Below the pieces are notes generated by a model, which saw only the letters and a list, made by a program, of their open reading frames with translations, was not told the origin of the DNA and did no database searches. A stretch of DNA of 64,000 bases from Actinophytocola sp963729115. Its GTDB lineage: Bacteria; Actinomycetota; Actinomycetes; Mycobacteriales; Pseudonocardiaceae. Position 1 is the stretch's first letter. Each line of letters begins with the position of its first letter. Location of the stretch: the NCBI GenBank assembly GCA_963729115.1, contig CAVSMR010000007.1, positions 183,615 through 247,614 on the forward strand. The letters are read 5' to 3'. This document shows positions 42,650 through 50,448 of this stretch, piece after piece. A program made the translations under genes and the position numbers.

Positions 42650-43564
42650 TCACATGCGGAAGAACCGCTCCCGCCGCCCCTGCCGGCACAGCTTCAGCCA
42701 CGCCAGGAACGCCTTCGGGTCGCGCTTGGTGCCGATGAAGTACAGCCCGAACCGCACGATCTCGAGCAGCCCGATCTTGCGCAGCCCCGGCTGGGCGAGC
42801 AGGTACCCGCGGTTGCGGTAGGTGTAGTACCGCTTCACCTCGTTCTCCGGGTCCTGCGCGTGCAGCCGCCCGCCCAGCATCGGCTTGAACTCGTCCGAGC
42901 CGTCCGGGTGCAGGTACGCCGCCTTGAGGCAGGTGCCGAACGGCAGCCCGGAACGCACCAGCCGCCGGTGCATCTCCACCTCGTCGCCGCGGAAGAACAG
43001 CCGGTAGTCCGGCACCCCCACGACGTCCAAAGTGGACGCACGGAACAGCGCGCCGTTGAACAGCGACGCGATGCCGGGCAGGAAGTCGGTGCCGAGCTCG
43101 TCCGCGCTGCGCTTCCACGTCAGCCCGCGGCGCAGCGGGAAGGCGAGCCGCTCGGGGGTGTCGATGTTGGTGACCATCGGCGAGATCTCCGCCAGGCCAC
43201 GACGTTCCGCCTCCGCGAGCAGCGTCGCGAGCACGGTCTCGTCGGCGGGCCGGCCGTCGTCGTCGGCGCACCACACCCACTCCGCGCCGAGCAGCAGCGC
43301 GTGCAGCATGCCGAGCGCGAACCCGCCCGCGCCGCCGAGGTTGCGCCGCGACGGCAGGTAGGTCGACGCCACGCCGCAGTTGGCGACGATGTCGCCGGCC
43401 GGTTCGTCCGGCCCGTTGTCGACCACGACCAGGTGGTCCGGCGGCCGGGTCTGCGCCGCGATCATCTTCAGTGAGTCCGCGAGCAGCTCCCGCCGGTGCC
43501 GGGTGACGACCACCGCCACGACGGCGCCGGCCGGCAGGGTGGGCAGCTGCTCGGGGGAACTCAT
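42650..43564 (-). CDS. glfT1: galactofuranosyltransferase GlfT1
   Basis: GlfT1 starts galactan synthesis by adding the first galactofuranose residues to the decaprenyl-linked rhamnose-GlcNAc linker. The 304-residue GT2 protein matches Rv3782 in length and motifs: VVVTRHRRELLADSL, VDNGPDEP, RNLGGAGGFALGM, CADDDGRPADE and FFRGDEVEMHRRLV. Its order after wzm and wzt on one strand differs slightly from Rv3781-Rv3782-Rv3783. A 49-base gap separates it from wzt, so it may have its own start of translation. Confidence 0.95.
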   Translation of the reverse strand: MSSPEQLPTLPAGAVVAVVVTRHRRELLADSLKMIAAQTRPPDHLVVVDNGPDEPAGDIVANCGVASTYLPSRRNLGGAGGFALGMLHALLLGAEWVWCADDDGRPADETVLATLLAEAERRGLAEISPMVTNIDTPERLAFPLRRGLTWKRSADELGTDFLPGIASLFNGALFRASTLDVVGVPDYRLFFRGDEVEMHRRLVRSGLPFGTCLKAAYLHPDGSDEFKPMLGGRLHAQDPENEVKRYYTYRNRGYLLAQPGLRKIGLLEIVRFGLYFIGTKRDPKAFLAWLKLCRQGRRERFFRM

Positions 43565-43613
43565 CAGACCTCGCCGCTCTTCAGTATCGGGGACTCGCCG
43601 GCGCGCGCCACGG

Positions 43614-44375
43614 TCACTTGTCCAGGTGGGCGAACGGGTCCTTGCCCTTGTACGAGGTCAGGACCTCGCGCAGCTTGCCGTGCTGCTTGACGTGACCCTC
43701 GTCCATCCAGATGGCCGTGTCGCACAGTTCGAACAATAGGTCGTCCTGGTGCGAGGCGAACACCAACATGCCGGACCGCTCGACCAGGTCGACCAGGCGC
43801 GCGCGTGCCTTGTTCAGGAACGCCGCGTCGACCGCGCCGATGCCCTCGTCCAGCAACAGGATCTCCGGGTCGATGGACGTGACCACACCGAGCGCGAGCC
43901 GGACCCGCATGCCCGTCGAGTATGTCCGCAGCGGCATCTGGAGGTAATCGCCCAGCTCGGTGAACTCCGCGATGTCGTCGACCCGCTTCTCCATCTGCTT
44001 GCGGGACATGCCGAGGAACAGCCCGCGGATCATGATGTTCTCCAGCCCGGAGATCTCCGGGTCCATGCCGACGCCGAGGTCGAACACGGGCGCGATCTTG
44101 CCGACGATCCGCGACGAGCCGCGCGTTGGCTCGTAGATCCCGGCCAGCAGCCGCAGCAGCGTGGACTTGCCGGCGCCGTTGTGCCCGACCAGGCCGACCC
44201 GGTCGCCCTCCGCGAGGGACAGCGAGATGTCGTGCAGTGCCTCGATGATCGGCACCTTCTGCTCGGTGCCGATCTTGCCGCCCACCTTGCCGAGGACCGC
44301 CTTCTTCAGCGACCGCGTCTTCGCGTCGAAGATCGGGAAGTCGACCGAGGCGTTCCAGACGTCGATGCTCACCAT
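43614..44375 (-). CDS. wzt: galactan ABC exporter, ATP-binding subunit Wzt
   Basis: The 253-residue ATPase has Walker A GHNGAGKS, signature YSTGMRVRLALG, Walker B ILLLDEG and the H-loop FASHQDDL. FPIFDAKTRSLKKAVLG near the start is the fingerprint of the Rv3781-type subunit. With Wzm it exports lipid-linked galactan. It lacks the carbohydrate-binding extension of O-antigen Wzt proteins. ATG 44375 is the likely start, 17 bases after the wzm stop. Confidence 0.95.
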   Translation of the reverse strand: MVSIDVWNASVDFPIFDAKTRSLKKAVLGKVGGKIGTEQKVPIIEALHDISLSLAEGDRVGLVGHNGAGKSTLLRLLAGIYEPTRGSSRIVGKIAPVFDLGVGMDPEISGLENIMIRGLFLGMSRKQMEKRVDDIAEFTELGDYLQMPLRTYSTGMRVRLALGVVTSIDPEILLLDEGIGAVDAAFLNKARARLVDLVERSGMLVFASHQDDLLFELCDTAIWMDEGHVKQHGKLREVLTSYKGKDPFAHLDK

Positions 44376-44392
44376 GTCGTTTGTCGCCTCAC

Positions 44393-45310
44393 TCAGACCC
44401 AGTAGGAGATCCGGGCACGGTAGTTGCGCATGGCCAGGAGGGCCAGGCCCCACCCAACCACGGTAAACGCGCCGACCACGGCCCAGTGATGCCAGCTCTG
44501 CGTGTTGCCGAGAAGCGGCGCCCGCAGGATCTCGATGTAGTGGTAGAGCGGGTTCAGCTCGGCCACCAGGACTCGCCACTGGCCGCCGCCGTCGGGCCCG
44601 ACCCGGGTCAGGATGTCGGTGGTCCAGACGATCGGCGTCATGAAGAACAGCAGCTGCGTGAGGCTGATGATGACCTGCGGGATGTCGCGGTAGCGCGTGG
44701 AGATGATGCCGAAGAGGATCGCCACCCAGCCGCCGTTGAACGCGAGCACGGCGAACGCGGGGATCGCGAGCACGACGTTCCAGCTCAGGCCCGGCTGCGG
44801 CATGCCGCCCGGGCTGATCTCATAGCCGGGCGTGGTCAGGTAGGACCAGAAGATGGCCAGGACCACGAAGTAGACCAGCATGTTGTGCGCGAACATCAGC
44901 GTCAGCCGCCACACCATCCGCAGCGCGTACACCGTGAGGGGCGCCGGCAGGTGCTTGATCAGGCCTTCGTTGCGGATGAACGTGTCGGTGCCCTCGGTCA
45001 GGCAGCCGAGGATGAAGTTCCAGACGATGAAGCCGACCGTGATGTACGGCAGGAACGTGCCGATCGGCGAGCCGAACAGCTGCGAGTAGAGCAGGCCGAG
45101 GCCGGCGGCGGTGATGGCCATCGACAGCGTGATCCACAGCGGGCCGATGACCGACCGCCGGTAGCGCTGTTTGATGTCCTGCCACCCGAGATGCCCCCAC
45201 AGCTCGCGCTGTTTCACGCCTCGATGGATGTCGTCCCACGCTCGTCCCCAGCTTCGGGACTCCCGGTGGGTCGGTGGCGGCTCCTGCTCGGCCGTCGCTG
45301 TTGCTGGCAC
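44393..45310 (-). CDS. wzm: galactan ABC exporter, permease subunit Wzm
   Basis: The membrane subunit has the ABC2 polysaccharide export pattern: an amphipathic N-terminal segment (ELWGHLGWQDIKQRYRRSVI), six spans and the motif ISTRYRDIPQ. It corresponds to Rv3783. GTG 45310 gives 305 residues with a Pro/Glu-rich N-terminus; a GTG at 45370 in the same frame would add 20 residues and is possible, as neither has a clear Shine-Dalgarno site. It is divergent from the GT29-like gene, so the 100 bases between hold both promoters. Confidence 0.93.
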   Translation of the reverse strand: MPATATAEQEPPPTHRESRSWGRAWDDIHRGVKQRELWGHLGWQDIKQRYRRSVIGPLWITLSMAITAAGLGLLYSQLFGSPIGTFLPYITVGFIVWNFILGCLTEGTDTFIRNEGLIKHLPAPLTVYALRMVWRLTLMFAHNMLVYFVVLAIFWSYLTTPGYEISPGGMPQPGLSWNVVLAIPAFAVLAFNGGWVAILFGIISTRYRDIPQVIISLTQLLFFMTPIVWTTDILTRVGPDGGGQWRVLVAELNPLYHYIEILRAPLLGNTQSWHHWAVVGAFTVVGWGLALLAMRNYRARISYWV

Positions 45311-45421
45311 GGGTATCGAGACTACCGGCGGCCAATCGCGGTCTCGCACGGGCCGGAATGGCGCTCCCACCTGGGGTAGCCACCCGATCGGACGTCCCTC
45401 GTCCTGGTACCTTCTCCGCTC

Positions 45422-46081
45422 ATGGTCGACAACCCCGGTGGGCAGAGCGTGCTGCGCTCGTTACTGGACGTCTATGCCGACCGGCCCGAACCGCGCCGCG
45501 TGGCCGTGGTGGGCAACCAGCCGCTGGAGCCGGACGAGGAACGCGCCGCCGCCATCGACTCGGCGGACCTCGTGATCAGGGTGAACGGGTTCAAGCTCGA
45601 CGACCCGGGTGCGCCGCCGACCGTAGGCGGCAAGTGCCACGTCGTGGTCTTCAACCGGGCGCTGCGCGCGACCAAGTGGGTCTTCGAGAACTACCGCCGG
45701 CGGCTGTACCTCATGGTCGAGCCGGGCCGGCTGCACTGGGAGCCGGATCTCATCCCCGGCTGGTGGCCGGAGGACCTGGGGTTCGTGCCGGTGTCCAACC
45801 GCGAGGTCACGCTGCCGCTGTCCGCGGCGCTGGGCCTGCCGACCGGCGAGCAGGCGACGTGGTCGACGACCGGCACGATGGCCTGCTGGATCGCGCGCAC
45901 GTGCTACCCCGAGGCCGACCTCGTTCTCAGCGGGTTCTCTTTCGTCGACGACCCGAACCAGACATCCTGGATGCATGCCGCCGGTGACGCCTGCATCGTG
46001 GGGCCGGAGCACCAGATCGCCGCCGAGGCGCGGCTGCTCGAGACGTGGCTGCAGACCAGCCGAACCACCCTGATCCGCTGA
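45422..46081 (+). CDS. GT29-like (sialyltransferase-like) glycosyltransferase
   Basis: The 219-residue protein contains a stretch like sialyl motif L (VAVVGNQPLEPD, IDSADLVIRVNGFKL, VGGKCHVVVFNRA). A stretch like motif S follows (WSTTGTMACWIARTC, then ADLVLSGFSF), ending in a W-H context. This order is that of GT29 glycosyltransferases, which use CMP-activated nonulosonic acids. No signal peptide or membrane anchor is seen, so it would act in the cytoplasm. It lies 0.9 kb before pseI and the other pseudaminic-acid genes, which would supply CMP-pseudaminic acid. Transfer activity is inference; a non-catalytic relative is possible. Confidence 0.65.
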   Translation: MVDNPGGQSVLRSLLDVYADRPEPRRVAVVGNQPLEPDEERAAAIDSADLVIRVNGFKLDDPGAPPTVGGKCHVVVFNRALRATKWVFENYRRRLYLMVEPGRLHWEPDLIPGWWPEDLGFVPVSNREVTLPLSAALGLPTGEQATWSTTGTMACWIARTCYPEADLVLSGFSFVDDPNQTSWMHAAGDACIVGPEHQIAAEARLLETWLQTSRTTLIR

Positions 46082-46096
46082 GTTCGAGGATGCGAA

Positions 46097-46561
46097 GTGA
46101 CGATGTCTAACGGCCGTCTCGCCGAGTTGCGCAAGCAGGTGTCCGACCGGATCGGCCGGTTGATCGACTGGCGGATCACCCATCCGGTCGAAGGCAACCG
46201 TCTCTTCGAGCTGTACGGCACCGTGGACGCCCACGAGCGCTGGATCCACGAGCAGCGGCAGCGGATGGAGCGGCTGTTCGCCTTCGAGCGGCGGTTCCGC
46301 GAGGTCGAGAAGGCGCAGCACTGGTCGGCCAACGAGCTCGAGCGGATCATCCCGCAGATCGCCGCGCAGGAGTCGCAGCTGGAGGCGCTGCGCGAGAAGC
46401 TCGCGGCCGTGCCGTCGGCGGACCAGCCGCAGATCGACGAGTCGCGGCAGCTGATCGACGAGATCCGGCGCGAGCACAGCCAGATCCGGGTGCGGCTGAC
46501 GGCGGTCGCGCAGTACGAGGACCGGCTGCGCAAACTCGAAGATCGCACCGGGAGTAACTGA
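46097..46561 (+). CDS. coiled-coil protein, unknown
   Basis: The 154-residue protein is almost wholly charged helix (Glu, Arg, Gln, Leu heptads, for example RMERLFAFERRFREVEKAQH and ESQLEALREKLAAV), with no membrane segment. I recognise no family. GTG 46097 (GAGGA six bases upstream) or ATG 46103 starts it. It follows the GT29-like gene by 15 bases and probably shares its transcript, so it could be a scaffold for it. Confidence 0.6.
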   Translation: MTMSNGRLAELRKQVSDRIGRLIDWRITHPVEGNRLFELYGTVDAHERWIHEQRQRMERLFAFERRFREVEKAQHWSANELERIIPQIAAQESQLEALREKLAAVPSADQPQIDESRQLIDEIRREHSQIRVRLTAVAQYEDRLRKLEDRTGSN

Positions 46562-46597
46562 ATCCAGCGGTATACAACGCTGTGTCACCATTATTCA

Positions 46598-46649
46598 CAG
46601 TTGCTGCGTCAACTGTTAAATGTTGACCGGAATACTCCACAGGTCAACA
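46598..46649. promoter_or_regulatory. cluster of inverted repeats in an A+T-richer gap
   Basis: CAGTTG (46598-46603) pairs with CAACTG (46610-46615), and TGTTGACC (46621-46628) pairs exactly with GGTCAACA (46642-46649) across 13 bases. The gap (46562-46707) is clearly richer in A and T than its surroundings and precedes a small gene and pseI. It is a good candidate promoter/operator region for the start of the pseudaminic genes. Confidence 0.5.
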
Positions 46650-46707
46650 GTCAAGGTCCCGCGCGCCTGCTGCACCCTCAACACACAGGTTGCAGGAGGT
46701 CGGGGCC

Positions 46708-46929
46708 ATGATGGACGTCCAGTGGTGGTTGTCCGGTTACGACAATCGGGTACACGCCTTCGGGGCCGAGGAGGCCGGGCGTGACTTCGGCGAGGCGCTC
46801 TGCGAGCACAGCGTCCCCAACACCAAGATCACCTGCACCGATGTCGGCGAGCGCTGCCTCGCCTGCCTGTTGATCTTCGGCGACATGCTGGCGGACACCG
46901 TCGGCGAGGCGAACTGGCGGGCCTCCTAG
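46708..46929 (+). CDS. small Cys-rich, possibly zinc-binding protein
   Basis: The 73-residue protein starts MMDVQWWLSGYDNRVHAF and has four Cys: one in CEHSVP, one in KITCTDVG and a CLAC pair. His and Cys spacing resembles small zinc-ribbon proteins common in Pseudonocardiaceae. A strong AGGAGGT lies eight bases before ATG 46708. It ends 17 bases before pseI on the same strand. Its role is unknown. Confidence 0.6.
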   Translation: MMDVQWWLSGYDNRVHAFGAEEAGRDFGEALCEHSVPNTKITCTDVGERCLACLLIFGDMLADTVGEANWRAS

Positions 46930-46946
46930 CGGGTACGTTGGCCTCC

Positions 46947-47996
46947 ATGCGTGAGGTCAGGATCGGCAAGCACACGATCGGCCCCGGCCACCGGCCGTTC
47001 GTCATCGCCGAGATGTCCGGCAACCACAACGGCTCCCTGGACCGCGCACTCGCGATCGTGGACGCGGTCGCCGCGTCCGGCGCGCAGGCCCTCAAGCTGC
47101 AGACCTACCGCGCGGACACCATCACGATCGACGTGGACCTGCCGGCGTTCCGCATCTCGGCCGACCATTCGCTGTGGGGCGGGGAGAACCTGTACCGCCT
47201 CTACGAGAAGGCGCACACGCCGTGGGAGTGGCACGCGCCGATCTTCGAGCGGGCGCACTCGCTCGGGCTCACGGTGTTCTCGAGCCCGTTCGACCCGACG
47301 GCCATCGAGCTGCTGGAGTCGCTGGACGCCCCGGCCTACAAGATCGCCTCCGCGGAGATCGTCGACCTGCCGCTGATCGAGCGGTGCGCGCGGACCGGCA
47401 AGCCCCTGGTCATCTCGACCGGCATGGCCAACGTGGCGGAGATCCACGCCGCGGTCGCCACCGCGCGCGCGGCCGGCAACGACGAGCTGATCGTGCTCGG
47501 CTGCACGGCGTCCTACCCCGCGCCGCCCGAGGACAGCAACCTGCGCGGCATCCCGCTGCTCGCCTCGCTGTTCGACGTGGTCCCCGGCCTCTCCGACCAC
47601 ACGATGGGCATCGGCGTCCCGGTGGCGGCGGTGGCCCTCGGCGCCTGCGCGATCGAGAAGCACGTGACCCTGTCGCGCGCGGACGGCGGCGTGGACAGCG
47701 ACTTCTCCCTGGAGCCGGGGGAGCTGGCCGCGCTGGTGACGGAGACCGAGCGCGCGTGGCAGGCACTGGGCACGCCCCGAATCGGCCCCCGCGAGAGCGA
47801 GCGAGAGGTCCGCCGCCTGCGCCGATCCCTGTACGTGGTGGCGGACGTGGCCGCGGGCGACGAGGTGACGCCCGACAACGTCCGGTCGATCCGCCCGTCG
47901 GGCGGGCTCGCACCGGCGGAGCTGAACACCGTGCTGGGCCGCCACTTCCGCGTCGCGGCCGCGAAGGGAACCCCTCTGACCTGGGACCTGATCTGA
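46947..47996 (+). CDS. pseI: pseudaminic acid synthase PseI
   Basis: PseI condenses 2,4-diacetamido-2,4,6-trideoxy-L-altrose with phosphoenolpyruvate to give pseudaminic acid. The 349-residue protein has the NeuB-type TIM barrel beginning FVIAEMSGNHNGSLDRA, where the AEMS-NHN form is the hallmark of PseI as against NeuB or LegI. It also has EIVDLPLIERC, GLSDHTMGIGVPVAAVALGA and EKHVTL. An antifreeze/SAF domain follows (about 285-349, LYVVADVAAGDEVTPDNVRS). ATG 46947 is the start. The last 15 or so residues' coding sequence recurs twice more downstream. Confidence 0.93.
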   Translation: MREVRIGKHTIGPGHRPFVIAEMSGNHNGSLDRALAIVDAVAASGAQALKLQTYRADTITIDVDLPAFRISADHSLWGGENLYRLYEKAHTPWEWHAPIFERAHSLGLTVFSSPFDPTAIELLESLDAPAYKIASAEIVDLPLIERCARTGKPLVISTGMANVAEIHAAVATARAAGNDELIVLGCTASYPAPPEDSNLRGIPLLASLFDVVPGLSDHTMGIGVPVAAVALGACAIEKHVTLSRADGGVDSDFSLEPGELAALVTETERAWQALGTPRIGPRESEREVRRLRRSLYVVADVAAGDEVTPDNVRSIRPSGGLAPAELNTVLGRHFRVAAAKGTPLTWDLI

Positions 47997-48360
47997 CCGG
48001 TCCTGGTGGGGCCCCGGCGTCTTCGTCGACTGGTCGAATGGGCGGTCGGCGGGGTGGGCGGTTGCGGTGTGGCCGCGCGCGCTGGCGGAGCCGGACACCG
48101 TGCTGGGCCGCCGTTTCCGCATCGCGGCTGCGAAGGGAACCCCGGTCCTAGTGGGGGCCCGGCGGCTTTCGTCGGCTGGTGGATCGGACCGTCGGCAGGG
48201 CAGGCGGCTGCGGTGTAGCCGGGCTGGCGTTGGCGGCGTTGGACATCGTGCTGGGCCGCCGTTTCCGCATCGCGGCCGCGAAGGGAACGCCGGTCCTAGT
48301 GGGGACCCGGCGACTTCGTCAGCGACTGGAACGGGCCCTCGGTAGGGCGGGCGTCCGCGT
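47908..48360. repeat. three tandem copies of the pseI / pseG-H 3' junction
   Basis: GTGCTGGGCCGCC occurs at 47931, 48100 and 48248 at the head of related stretches. Each stretch contains about 50 bases of the pseI 3' end (VLGR-FR-AAAKGTP on the plus strand) followed by about 75 bases that on the minus strand read as the end of the PseH domain (GY-A...P-GP-TK-PGPH stop). Unit spacing is 169 and 148 bases. Copy 1 joins the pseI body, copy 3 the pseG/H body. The copies have diverged but keep both coding tails. Confidence 0.85.
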
Positions 48361-49675
48361 AGCCGGCCTCGCGGAACAGGTGCAGGGACGCGGCGTTGTC
48401 ACGGTGGATGCTGGCCCGGATCGTCGCCGCGCCGTGGCGGGCTTGCAGCGCGCCCTCGCCGAGGGTGAGCAGCCGGGCGGACAGGCCCTTGCCGCGGTCG
48501 GGCGGGGCCACCGTGATGCTCACCTCCCACGTGTCCGGCGCCGCGCGGTCGAAGCGAACCGTGCCCAGGGGATGGTCGGACTCGACGACGAACAGCAGGC
48601 GGTCCCGGTCACGGAGCGACTCGTGCAGCCACGTCCGGTGCGCCGGCTCCGCCACCGGCCGGCTGCTCCGCGACCACCGCAGGGTCTCCGGGTCGTTGCG
48701 CCACGCCAGGAGCAGCCCGGCATCCGCCTCGGTGGCGGGGCGGATGGTGAGCTCGGCGGCGTCCAGGATCCGTGCCGCGCCGCGGCCGTCCACCAGGGTC
48801 CGGCCGGTCCGGCTCAGGGTCGCGCGCCGGCCGGGGTCGCGCAGCAGCGCGGCGAGCGTCGCCGACGCGGCCGGGAGGTCCGCGACCGTGCCCAGGCCGG
48901 CCGCCAGACCCCGGTCCACGGCCGCCCGGTAGCCCCCCGCCTGGTTGTCCGCCAGCTGGACCAGCGCCGCCGGCACGCCGAGGCAGCACAGCTCCAGCAG
49001 CGTCACGCCGGCCGCGCTGATCACCAGGTCCGCGCCGGCCAGCAGCGCGGGCAGGGCGGGGGTCGGCGGCACGACGACGAACCGCTGGCCCGGGCCGGCG
49101 CCGACCGCCACCGGGGACGCCGAGATCGCGCGGGCGGTGAGGGGGACGCCGGTGTCGCGCAGCGCCGTCAGCGCCGCGGCCACCGCCTCGCCGGACCCGC
49201 CGCCGCCCATCACGACCACGACCTCGAGCCCGCCGCCGGCAGGCCGGGTCGCGCGGGTGGCCACCACCTCGGACCGCAGCGGGGCGAAGCGCGGGCCGGC
49301 CAGCACCACCGGCGAACCGTCCGCCGGGCGCTCCGACGCGGCGAGGTTCGCGTCCACCACGACGTCGGCGGCGCGGCGGCCGAACGGGCCGTCCTCCATG
49401 GACACCAGCCGCGCCGCCGCGCGCACGTCCGGCAGCTCGTTCAGCCCGTAGTGGTCGACGAGGACGATGTCCGCGGCCCGGTCCACACCGGCCGGCACGA
49501 CCGGAACGTCCAGCGTGGACAGGCGAGCGAGCAGCCACTCCGCCCCGGTCACCTCGCCCGAGAGCGTCACGTCCCAGCCGCGCGCGACCGCGGCCTCCGC
49601 CAGCGCCACGCAGCGCGACAGGTGGCCGACGCCGATCGACGGGCCCGCGTCGGCGCGCAGCAGCAGCGTGGTCAT
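48296..49675 (-). CDS. PseG-PseH fusion: UDP-sugar hydrolase and N-acetyltransferase
   Basis: The 459-residue protein joins two pseudaminic-acid steps. Residues 1-310 are PseG-like (UDP-2,4-diacetamido-2,4,6-trideoxy-L-altropyranose hydrolase): start LLLRADAGPSIGVGHLSRC, where GxGHxxR holds the catalytic His, and VVVMGGGGSGEAV. Residues 315-459 are a PseH-like GNAT N-acetyltransferase: LTIRPATEADAGLLLAWRND, PLGTVRFDR, GKGLSARLL, HLFREAGY. ATG 49675 overlaps the pseF stop. The 3' end is the last of three tandem tail copies. Confidence 0.9.
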   Translation of the reverse strand: MTTLLLRADAGPSIGVGHLSRCVALAEAAVARGWDVTLSGEVTGAEWLLARLSTLDVPVVPAGVDRAADIVLVDHYGLNELPDVRAAARLVSMEDGPFGRRAADVVVDANLAASERPADGSPVVLAGPRFAPLRSEVVATRATRPAGGGLEVVVVMGGGGSGEAVAAALTALRDTGVPLTARAISASPVAVGAGPGQRFVVVPPTPALPALLAGADLVISAAGVTLLELCCLGVPAALVQLADNQAGGYRAAVDRGLAAGLGTVADLPAASATLAALLRDPGRRATLSRTGRTLVDGRGAARILDAAELTIRPATEADAGLLLAWRNDPETLRWSRSSRPVAEPAHRTWLHESLRDRDRLLFVVESDHPLGTVRFDRAAPDTWEVSITVAPPDRGKGLSARLLTLGEGALQARHGAATIRASIHRDNAASLHLFREAGYADARPTEGPFQSLTKSPGPH

Positions 49676-50409
49676 GCGGTGGGCTGGGGCTTCTGCACGA
49701 CCTCGGCGTTGCGCGCCACCAGGTCCGGGCGCGCCCGCAGCAGCGCGACGACGTCCCGCCACCGCGGCACGCCGTCGCCGAGCGCCTCGACCACACCGTC
49801 GAGCAGCGCCGCGTCCTGCGGGGTGTCGAGCGTGACCCGCAGGTCGGAGTGGTCCTCGCCGGCCACCACGCCCGCGCACCGGTAGCGCGCCGGCTGGGTG
49901 TAGATCGCCGACGTGACGTGTTCGCGATGGGTGCCGGTCGCGGTCTCGTGCTGCTCGGCCAGCACGTCGCGGCGCACCAGCTCCACGTCGAAGCCGCGCG
50001 GCAGCGTGCGCACGAGGACGTTGCTCACGTACTGCAGCTCGGGATCGGCCAGCCACACGCCCACGACCTGGGCGATCTGTGCCGGGTCGTGCAGCGGGCA
50101 GTCGGCGGTCAGGCGGACCAGCGCGTCGCAGGGGTGGCTTCGGGCGGCCAGCTCGTAACGATCGAGCACGTCGTCGAGCGGGCCGCGGACCACCGCCGCG
50201 CCGCAGCGGGCCGCCTCCTGCGCGACCGGGTCGTCGTCGGCGGCAGAGGACGTCGCGACGATCACGGTGCCGACGTTCGCGGCCTGGGCGGCGGCCCGGA
50301 TGACCCAGCTCAGCACGCTGCGCCCGCCGAGCGGCCGGAGCACCTTGCCGGGCAGCCGGGTCGACGAGTGCCGTGCCTGGATGACCGCGTTGACTCGCAC
50401 GGGTGCCAT
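49672..50409 (-). CDS. pseF: CMP-pseudaminic acid synthetase-type cytidylyltransferase
   Basis: The 245-residue nucleotidyltransferase starts VNAVIQARHSSTRLPGKVLR, the CTP-binding motif of SpsF/PseF/CMP-sugar synthetases. LTADCPLHDP carries the metal-binding Asp, and LRVTLDTPQD is typical. It would activate pseudaminic acid as CMP-Pse. SpsF-like proteins with other roles exist, but the neighbours give the assignment. ATG 50409 or GTG 50400 could start it; it is divergent from pseB by 39 bases. Confidence 0.85.
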   Translation of the reverse strand: MAPVRVNAVIQARHSSTRLPGKVLRPLGGRSVLSWVIRAAAQAANVGTVIVATSSAADDDPVAQEAARCGAAVVRGPLDDVLDRYELAARSHPCDALVRLTADCPLHDPAQIAQVVGVWLADPELQYVSNVLVRTLPRGFDVELVRRDVLAEQHETATGTHREHVTSAIYTQPARYRCAGVVAGEDHSDLRVTLDTPQDAALLDGVVEALGDGVPRWRDVVALLRARPDLVARNAEVVQKPQPTA

Positions 50410-50448
50410 GATGGCGCACTGGCGCGCCCAGATCTCTCGGAGGTAACG

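Noticed and set aside
46926..48122. Minus-strand 398-residue frame opposite pseI
   Set aside because: Mostly a shadow of pseI; only its first residues resemble the PseH tail and are explained by the tandem tail repeat.
47908..48360. CRISPR array
   Set aside because: Units are about 150 bases, only three, diverged and made of gene ends; no short identical repeats with unique spacers and no cas genes.
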